Positions 56,632 through 64,000 of a stretch of DNA of 64,000 nucleotides are shown piece after piece. The notes beneath the pieces are model-generated. The model had not been told where the DNA came from, ran no database searches, and worked only from the letters and a program-made list of their open reading frames with translations. The stretch is taken from NCBI RefSeq assembly GCF_014839805.1, contig NC_051117.1, forward strand, positions 1,426,001 through 1,490,000. Direction: 5' to 3'. Position numbers and translations under genes: made by a program. The stretch is from Manduca sexta (Eukaryota > Arthropoda > Insecta > Lepidoptera > Sphingidae). Position 1 is the stretch's first letter. Every line of letters starts with the position of its first letter.

Positions 56632-56755
56632 CACCTCTCTAAAAGTAATTTAGCGGCGCCCATGAAATCCAATATAATTTTTCGACCCGGGATGTGAAAC
56701 CGGGACCTCAGAGCGTTGTCGTACAACCTACCCAACAACTAAGCCACCGTGACAA
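56632..56755 (-). repeat. SINE2-like tRNA head, reverse
   Basis: The minus strand gives CACGGTGGCTTAGTTGTTGGG, GAGGTCCCGGTTTCACATCCCGGGTCG, then GGATTTCATGGGCGCCGC. Box A and B present, 3' body different from SINE2. Confidence 0.6.
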
Positions 56756-57702
56756 TATGAAACACTAAGTTATAAAATCTGCTTCGTAAAATGTTTATTT
56801 TGTACAACAATTGAAACCTTTTGCTTTATTTTCCTTCACAAACCGTCTAATAAATAACCGACTTAAATCCCACCAGAATGACTCAAGTGAGGGATATTGG
56901 AACCAGACAAGCACGTACTCAGAAAACAAGGAATGTTTCGAGGAAATCTACACTATCTAAATTACGTGTTACACCAATGAGTGATGAAAAAAAATATAAT
57001 GATTCGTCATCTAAGCGAGATGATTAACAAATATAGCATAAGATTACATAATTAAAAAAAAAACAAATATATTACATCCTTTCTGTTAAACTAGTTGTGG
57101 CCCGGTGTTCGAAATTTAAAAGTGAATTTTAAGTATGAACTTCATTAACGTTTTATTATTGGAATATAATTTTCCCTATATTTGGTTTCAAATTATATTA
57201 TTTTATTCCTATTCACCCCACTTTACGGAATCGTTTGTCAACAAGTTGACAGCGCATGCGTGTCGCCTTACAGTTGTTTTCCACGTTAATTACGGTTAAT
57301 TAAAGTATATGGTACAAAAGTTCCGCTATGGAATTATTAAAGATATTTCTTCGCTTGCATTATATATCATTAGAATCGATATGTCAGGAAAATAAATTAT
57401 TAAAATATTTCCTCTATTAAGAACGAGTAATTTTATTTGTAAGTGTGGAGTAATAGTATCCAGATAATTTTCTGTATACATTCTTAGTATTTTGTTTCTA
57501 ATTATTATGAATTTTTAATCATTTTTCTGATGTAATAAAGTTCATTCTACGTGAAAACTTTCTCGTATACAAGGGTCTATCTAGACACGTATAACTTATA
57601 TTTCTTATTTTTTTATTTTCGTGGAGCACGTGTGTAAATATTAGATATGTTCTTTCAGTATTTGAATAATGGACATTATTAATTTAGTTACAAAAATCTG
57701 AC
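56756..57702. other. Noncoding, AT-rich
   Basis: Nothing recognised. Confidence 0.4.
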
Positions 57703-57935
57703 TGCCTCGGTGGCGTGGTTATATTACGGTATGACTGCAGTGCTGAGGTCTCGGGTTCAATTCCTGGGTCGGGCAAAGTGATGTTGGATTTTTCTACTCA
57801 GTAGCAGCCTGGAGTTGGTAATCTATCACATCATGGGACGGAATACACAGCGGAACGTGGGTGTACTAGTTGCGCCTCTGCCTACCCTTTTAGGGATAAA
57901 AGGTAAGTTTCTGTACAAAAAAAATATAAAACCTT
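57703..57935 (+). mobile_element. SINE2, near full length
   Basis: tRNA-derived head GCCTCGGTGGCGTGGTTATATTAC, box B GGGTTCAATTCC, then GGGTCGGGCAAAGTGATGTTGG, CTCAGTAGCAGCCTGG, CACATCATGGGACGGAATACACAG, GCGCCTCTGCCTACCCTTTTAGGGATAAAAGG, A-rich end. Confidence 0.88.
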
Positions 57936-58109
57936 ATCTTAAAACTAGTTCAGGGTAGACGTACACGAATATTTACATATGTGCTGTCAAATATCAGCAT
58001 CTATAATATGATAATAATGGACACGCATGTGCGGTTATTTATGCGCGGTTTTATACACAGATCGAGGTCACTATTCGATTTTTTAACTGCCCAAGCGCGC
58101 ATTACTAAT

Positions 58110-58292
58110 CCTTATATTATAAAACAAAGTCCCCCGCCGCGTGTCTGTCTAAACGCGATAAATTCAATAACTACCCAACGGATTGCGATGGAATTTTGAA
58201 TGGAGATAGTTTGAGTCCCTGGTAAGGATATAACCTACTTTTTATCTAGTGAAAAACGGCAGGCGAAGCCTTAAGCAAAAGCTAATATTTTA
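58110..58292 (+). repeat. Helitron-derived repeat
   Basis: TATTATAAAACAAAGTCCCCCGCCGCG, AACTACCCAACGGATTGCGATGGAATTTTG, GGCGAAGCCTTAAGCAAAAGCTAA: Helitron 3' end with CTAG mutated to CTAA. Confidence 0.7.
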
Positions 58293-58532
58293 TAAAGCAT
58301 TTCTATCGCACTTCTATCAACAATTTCGGTAGATTAATGCGTCATAGAGAACGGATGTTTGTGATTCTTTTTTCCTAAAATGTAGCTCAAGGCTTGTCTA
58401 TGATCATCATAGTTACGTAAAATGGACTAAGAAAGTTACTCATGTATGAATCACTGATCGTTTTGACAATAACCTTGCATAATAATACCAACTTGTTTTT
58501 CTTACAATGTTACACCACGTTTTCCCATTGAC

Positions 58533-58770
58533 TGTAACGGCAGCGTAGTTGTTTGTACGAGTGTTGAGGTCTTGGATTTGATCCCGTGCCGGGGAGTGAT
58601 ATTGAATTTTTCTATTCAGTCCGGAGTCTGGACTGTGTGCTCGTTATGGCGATAGGCTTGCTACCTATCATATTATGGGACGGAATACAAGTAGCGAAAA
58701 GTGAAGTAGAATACATGCAGTGCTCCAGTTGCACCTGTGCCTATCTGTTAGGGGATAAGGGACGTGGGTG
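58533..58770 (+). mobile_element. SINE2, second nearby copy, diverged
   Basis: ACGGCAGCGTAGTTGTTTGTACGAG, GATTTGATCCCG, CAGTCCGGAGTCTGGACTGTGTGC, ATGGCGATAGGCTTGC, GGGACGGAATACAAG, CCTATCTGTTAGGGGATAAGG. Frames here are repeat-derived. Confidence 0.8.
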
Positions 58771-59804
58771 TGTGGTTTTTGTAGTGTTAGAATCTAGGTG
58801 AGTTTTGTTTAGCCTTAGGTTCATTCATGTTCCCTGCTCAGTGAGCATTCACCAAGAAGTCAGTGCAGATATTTTCGTAATTATAAATATTATGTCACTT
58901 ACTGTCTAACATTAAATAATTTAAAAGAAAAAACATTAAAAGACATAAAAAACCTAATATATTGGAATAGTTCTATAAATAATGTACATATTTAAACAAC
59001 ATTTGCTGAACTGTCAGCGAACATAATGCACAACACAGCGCACGCGTTTACCTCTTGTGGCGGGTATTTGGAAAAATCAAAAAACCCCGATTAATTTCAA
59101 CGCGACGAGGAAAAGCGCGGGGAATCCGGACTAATGGCGCCATGATAATATTAAATTGCAGTGAATATTATTATGTAGTGACTGGTGGGGGGAATTAAGT
59201 TTCAAATATCAGACCCTCCCCACCCCACCTCCGTCACCGTAATGAGAGTACAAATACTTATAATTATTAGTTATGTAGTTAATACTTGTTAGTGATAATA
59301 TACTAAGACATATTGTGAAATCCTTTTGGAAAAAATAAAAAAGATTTGTAAGGTCATGAGAATTTCGAAAGTATGTCTGCCTATTAACCTAGGCCAGCGT
59401 GGTGGATGAAGGGAGACCCAGGTCCAAAAATAGAACAGTTTAAAATATAGATCTCGAATTACTTTATTATTTAATCAATAAAAAATAATCAAAATGCCTA
59501 AAACTTATTGACATAACAAATTACAATAAAATTTCGTAATAAATTTTACAAAGTAATTGATTACTAATACTACTAGAATTACATGAAAATAAATTGTAAT
59601 TACTCATTCATAAACGAATTTGCCTACATTAAATTTCATAGAATTTATTCAATAAAATAATTTATTAGTCACGTAGGTGAACATAGTAGCACTTATGACA
59701 GGTCGAAATATATTATAATAGTGAATTAATTATTACACTTATGATTTAGTATTTTCTAAAAATTAAAAACCATATTACATAAAAAAAATATACATAAAAA
59801 CATT
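58771..59804. other. Noncoding
   Basis: GC-richer patch 59090-59240 without a frame; a SINE1 scrap near 59385-59410 (TAGGCCAGCGTGGTGGATGAAGG). Confidence 0.4.
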
Positions 59805-59875
59805 CGACGTTCTATTGAACCCCACTTCACTTACTATCAGAAGATGGGGCACTTTGCGGTGCTGTAAAAAATAAT
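59805..59875 (+). repeat. Repeat family B, 3' end fragment
   Basis: CGACGTTCTATTGAACCCCACTTCACTTACTATCAGAAGATGGGGCACTTTGCGGTG, A-rich end. Confidence 0.6.
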
Positions 59876-59937
59876 CTTAACAAACCCTTTACCTTTTACT
59901 TATAGTATATCATAATTGATATCATGATTGATATCGA

Positions 59938-60195
59938 AGCGGCGATAGCCTAGTTGGGTGTGGAACGGTCTGCCAATGCGAATGTCCGCAGGTTCGAATT
60001 TATCGTTCGCTTTAACGGTGAAGGATAACATTGTAAGGAAACCTGCACATCCGAGAAGTTCTCTATAGGAATTTCGAAGGTGTGTGAAGTCTACCAATCC
60101 GGACTAGGCCAGCGTGGTGGACTAGGCCCTAATCCCTCTCAGTAGGAGGCCCGTGCTCAGCAGTGGGCAAGTATATAATACAGGGCTGATATTAG
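59938..60195 (+). mobile_element. SINE1 with internal deletion
   Basis: Head through GGTTCGAAT joins directly to TTATCGTTCGCTTTAACGG, skipping about 65 bp found in other copies. The join lies at a shared GAATTT word. 3' part and tail region intact. Confidence 0.9.
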
Positions 60196-60776
60196 GTTAA
60201 TAACCTACGTTAATTACAACTAATAACTAAATAAAACGTTAAATTGATAAATAAACTCGGATTAGGGGTTCTGATAAGATATTACAACATTTAAAGATCA
60301 ACTCAAGCTTGATCTTGTTCTTCTTCGACCGGACACACACCCATTTTTAAACGACTTAAAAAATGAGGTTAAAAAATGTGAAGGTTTTCAATTCACGTGT
60401 ATTTTTTTTATGTTTTTACCTATATTATTATTTTGCGGCAGTGACTATTCAGAGACTTTTTCGCGGGGAATATTCAATTATCGCTACCATTACGGGTGTG
60501 AGTGTTGGTTTCACAGGTCTCAAGGTCGACGTTTGGGAGTATAGCATCGTCCAAGCGAGCATTGGGCTGAGTCCCCAACACTACATCCTACCCAATACCA
60601 TACGATACCATAGTAAGCCCTCGTGTATAGGTATGTATTTTTATTATGTCGGTCTGTTATAGTTGTATTCAAACTTTGTACTTATAGAAACAGTCACAAA
60701 AGATAAACAGTCAAAAAATTAACTTTAATAGATATATTTTTTTTATTTATATAAAATAATATCTTAAAATAAAAAA
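60196..60776. other. Noncoding
   Basis: A 99-codon plus-strand frame (60363-60662) has no recognisable motif and AT-rich, repeat-like context; not called as a gene. Confidence 0.35.
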
Positions 60777-61109
60777 AGCGGCGATAGCCTAGTTGGTTGT
60801 GGAACGGTCTGCCGAGAAGAATGTCCGCAGGTTCAAATCCCAAGGGCACACACCTCTGATTTTTCTAAAAAACAAAAAAAAAATATCTTATTCTTTGTGA
60901 ATTATCGCTTGCTTCAACGGTGAAGGAAAACATCGTGAGGAAACCTGCATACCTGAGAAGTTCTCTATAGCAATTTCGAAGGTGTGTGAAGTCTATCAAT
61001 CCGCACTAGGCCAGTGTGGTGGACTAAGGCCTAATCCCTCTCAGTAGTAGAGGAGGCCCGTGCTCAGCAGTGGGCAAGTATATAATACAGGGCTGATATT
61101 ATTATTATT
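60777..61109 (+). mobile_element. SINE1, full length, 12-bp TSD
   Basis: Flanked by ATAATATCTTAA at 60756-60767 and 61110-61121. Box A TAGCCTAGTTGG, box B GGTTCAAATCC, tail (ATT)n. An A10 run interrupts the segment after TTTTTCTAAAAAAC. Confidence 0.93.
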
Positions 61110-61254
61110 ATAATATCTTAATGAAGAAAACTATTGTTGATTCTGCCACAAGTTTAAAGGCGATTAGAAGTTTTGTTTTGCTAAGTTACATGACTAATAT
61201 TAATAATTCTGACGTTACGTACCAGTCATAAATAGATAGTTATCGTTATTTTTT

Positions 61255-61495
61255 TATACATACACCGCAAAGTGCCCCCTGCACCTGATGGTAAGTGGAG
61301 CGGTCTAATGGAATGTCGACTGATGAGAGATGATTACTCCTTGAGAGTTGACATAATTATGCCTGTTGTTGGAACCAGATATATACAGACTGATCCTGGA
61401 ACGCGGCACGTACGTTGCTATGGCGGGCTTTAACGCCTTGTGTACGGTAGTCGCTATCCGGGCGGATATAAAATATATCCTACCACTAGCAATAT
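61255..61495 (-). repeat. Repeat family B, reverse, near full length
   Basis: CACCTGATGGTAAGTGGAGCGGTCTAATGGAATGTCGACTGATGAG ... GTTGGAACCAGATATATACAGACTGATCCTGGAACGCGGC ... ATAAAATATATCCTACCACTAGCAA. Confidence 0.82.
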
Positions 61496-61522
61496 AATTA
61501 ACTAGAAGTAACTCTCCTACTC

Positions 61523-61854
61523 CTAAGCGGCGATAACCTAGTTGGGTGTGGAACGGACTGCCGCGACGAATGTCGGCAGGTTCAAATCCCAAGGGCACAC
61601 ACCTTTGAGTTTTCTAAAAAATCATGTGTGTATTCTTTGTGAATTTATCGTTCGCTTTAACGGTGAAGGAAAACATCGTGAGGAAATCGGCACATCCGAG
61701 AAGTACTCTATAGGAATTTCGAAGGTTTATGAAGTCTACCCATCCGCACTAGGCCAGCGTGGTGGACTGAGGCCTAATCCCTCTCAGTAGTAGAGGAGGC
61801 CCGTGCAGCAGTGGGACAGTATATAATACAGAGCTGATATTATTATATTATTAT
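61523..61854 (+). mobile_element. SINE1, full length, perfect 14-bp TSD
   Basis: TAACTCTCCTACTC at 61509-61522 and 61855-61868 flank the element exactly. Full head, body and (ATT)n tail. It lies just 28 bp from a family B copy. Confidence 0.95.
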
Positions 61855-61868
61855 TAACTCTCCTACTC

Positions 61869-63289
61869 ACGACATCGTACGTAAATTGTATTACCCAAAT
61901 TACTAATTTGACGGTATTTGAAAATTCAAGGCCGCGGCTTAACAGCTTAAAATCAATTTAAATACACATACGGCTTCCGTCGCCTTGGATTTTCAGATTA
62001 AGTTAAACTATATTGAATACATTTAAGTATATTACTAATACGTATCGTAAGTTTATGAAAGTATTTAGATATTTACGTACGCAAAAACCACTAAGCGGAT
62101 TTGTGTAGAATTTTACACACAGATACATCATGAACTGGATTTAAATACAGGCTACTTATGTCCTGTTAAGTACTTTGATTTTGCTTTCTTTAGGCAGTGA
62201 TACCACAGCAACTAGTTATACCGTCAACAAATTTACAATTTAACTGTATCAAATGTTCGTAGAAATCCCATAACGCCTGCAATTGGTGCGTCACTTGTTA
62301 TTGCGTCATTCGACATATTACAATTCAAATTAATTGCAATAACATCTTGGTCAAACCAGGGGGACTAATTAAAAGTAGTACGCACTAATAAATACGCAGT
62401 TACAGTCGCAATTTCCAATCAATTGAATCAAATAGGCGCACAGTTATAAATTCAGTTTTGAACTGCTGAAAAGAAGCTAATATAGAAGAAGATAAAGAAA
62501 ATAAATTCATTAAAAACATATATAATGATTGATGTATGCCATGCGCTCGCGCATCAAACATTCGATTAAGTTAAAATTGATCAGCTTTAATTAGCACTTG
62601 CGCAAAAGTTTCTGACGTAGTACCATCAAAGTGCAGTGGATGGCGTGCGAGAGGTCTGATCTTGTCAAATCTTTAATGTGCGCGCGCACCTTCAACATAC
62701 TATAAATAGAAATATATTTATAACACGGCTTTCAAGCTCAAAACCAATTTATTAATCATTACGTCACTACCTATTCAGAAAAATAGATTAGACAATACGC
62801 AGACTGTGGCCTTGATACAACTACTTATAAGATCTGACGTATAACATATGTTTTAATTTGTGCGCATGCGCAACATCTATGACGTCAGAGAACCGATAGA
62901 AAAGACGAATCCGCTGTGCTTCTTGTTACGTTATGAGGAAGAATTTTGCGCGTGTAAATCCCATTGTGGATTATAATGTTATTTACATATTTTCCTTGAA
63001 TATATATTATTCTAAAATGATTACTACGAATAAGTTTGATTTTTTTGCGTGATTTTTTAAATTGTCCTATTAAAGTTGACCTTGGTAATGAATAGCGGTG
63101 CCTGCATTGGCGGTTCTTCTAAACTAGCTGGCAACATCAGATACTTAATAAGACACGGCGGTTTAATTCTGAGTACATACGCGTCATTAAACTATATATT
63201 TAGATAGAGTAAGAAATAGCACGTAATACATATAACTTAACCAGTAAAAATAGCCACGGTTCAGTAAATACACACGGCAAATAGTGCGT
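61869..63289. other. Noncoding, includes a CRE/NRF1-like motif cluster at 62598-62887
   Basis: TTGCGCAA 62598-62605, TGACGTAG 62613-62620, TTACGTCA 62759-62766, TGACGT 62835-62840, TGCGCATGCGCA 62861-62872 and TGACGTCA 62880-62887. TATA-like words near 62700-62720. Could be a promoter, or copies of an unrecognised repeat. No supported coding exon follows. Confidence 0.4.
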
Positions 63290-63340
63290 GCTGTAGTTAC
63301 GCCTCTGTCCACCCCTTTGGCAATAAAAGAAGTGTTTGAG
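63290..63340 (+). repeat. SINE2 3' end fragment
   Basis: GTGCTGTAGTTACGCCTCTGTCCACCCCTTTGGCAATAAAAG. Confidence 0.6.
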
Positions 63341-63394
63341 TACATCAAAAAATAGTATTTATATAATTGCTGACCGATATTTGTGAGTCATCTA

Positions 63395-63440
63395 ATATCT
63401 CAACGTGGCGCAGTGCACTGCCACGCAATGGTTTGTTATT
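63395..63440 (-). repeat. Repeat family C scrap
   Basis: AATATCTCAACGTGGCGCAGTGCACTGCCACGCAATGG resembles the family C middle. Confidence 0.4.
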
Positions 63441-63603
63441 AAAGTTTTTTTTTTATATATATATTAAATTTACAAAGTCAATATGTGTTTCATAATCAAT
63501 AACATCTTATTCTAGATAATGTTTCACAAATTGGATAATGGAGGGAGGCGAGTTTCCACTATTTGATACGTAATTCGCCCCCGAATTGTTTATAGCTTGA
63601 ACT

Positions 63604-63782
63604 GGGGCCTTATTCTCTATCCCGCACGTTATTTTAACAGTGCGTAACAAGCACGTAACACAACGCATCATGTTTAGGACTATAGAAATTTGGCTTACAG
63701 AATACCATTCCACGCACATTTCTCGAAGATAACATGACACAGTCGCGTTACGCGTTTACACTATCATACAGAATAAGGGCCC
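63604..63782. mobile_element. TIR element family G (about 180 bp)
   Basis: GGGGCCTTATTCTCTAT at left and ATACAGAATAAGGGCCC at right are inverted repeats with one or two mismatches. Interior has GTGCGTAACAAGCACGTAACACAACGC. A partial copy of the right half is at 33600-33692. No clear target duplication. Confidence 0.75.
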
Positions 63783-63899
63783 TGAGTTGCTATACTATTA
63801 GCATTCTTGGCGCTTATAGGCCAGGCTTGCTCGTCTCGTCATTAAAACCATAGGCATGTATTATTCTTTAAAATATTATACTCATTAAGGTTATAGCTT

Positions 63900-64000
63900 A
63901 AGGTCCATTTTTCATACATTTTGTTTCACCTTTAATCTGGGTAACTAAACAAGTATTGGCAAGTAAAGAATTTAAATTCACGTCTAGTTAGTGATTAGTT
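63900..64000 (+). repeat. Second copy of the foldback repeat, cut by window end
   Basis: Matches 26923-27022 over 101 bp with one substitution and one 1-bp indel. The window ends before the second arm would appear. Confidence 0.92.

Noticed and set aside
60363..60662. 99-codon frame
   Set aside because: AT-rich, hydrophobic start by chance, no motif and no flanking gene signals.
60777..60850. Functional tRNA genes at SINE heads (also 21960-22020, 30541, 57703)
   Set aside because: Box A and B are present but the sequences do not form a full cloverleaf with acceptor pairing and continue into SINE bodies with tails.

Overview
The window looks like a lepidopteran (moth or butterfly) nuclear genome scaffold. 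It is AT-rich and gene-poor. It carries the repeats typical of that order: tRNA-derived SINEs with an (ATT)n tail, RTE-type LINE tails ending in (ATG)n, Helitrons with the C-T-A-G 3' end, short TIR elements and a BEL/Pao LTR retroelement. Its clearest gene is an intronless, heat-inducible type cytosolic Hsp70. A 500-base assembly gap (N) lies at 18288-18787. No bacterial features, CRISPR arrays or functional tRNA/rRNA genes were seen.

Layout. 1-4255: a decayed BEL/Pao element, entered inside its 5' LTR. It has gag, zinc knuckle, protease and integrase pieces but no reverse transcriptase or RNase H, and several frameshifts. 4391-6723: hsp70 with a heat-shock promoter (two perfect three-unit HSEs, TATA, initiator), a 633-codon ORF ending in EEVD, and a poly(A) signal. 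6730-14470: noncoding DNA with scattered SINE and LINE pieces. 14490-14690: a candidate first exon (17 codons, then a splice donor) of a gene whose other exons I could not find. 14700-41700: mostly repeats and AT-rich sequence, including the N gap, LINE remnants, a short-TIR family (here MITE-A, five copies, one with a nested insertion), a 197-bp perfect-looking hairpin, and a 1.26-kb Helitron expanded by seven 123-bp internal repeats.

41.7-52.6 kb: two paralogous, intronless genes on the same strand, encoding small secreted proteins of 132 and 145 aa. Both have a signal peptide, a conserved WKFL...PGELSPL...CNC core, a furin-type RKKR/RRKR site and a C-terminal two-cysteine motif. Their promoters share the same blocks in the same order, their inferred leaders are both 29 nt, and an 18-nt 3' UTR word is identical. 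I do not recognise the family. This pair is the best candidate here for something undescribed. A 744-bp non-autonomous Helitron and an hAT-like MITE lie between them.

52.6-64 kb: repeats again (two tRNA-derived SINE families, three SINE copies within 2 kb, a TIR element), a candidate TATA promoter with a leader exon near 55.0 kb, and a CRE/NRF1-like motif cluster near 62.6-62.9 kb. The window ends inside a second copy of the hairpin-forming repeat.

All functional calls rest on reading the sequence and on family knowledge; no database search was run.
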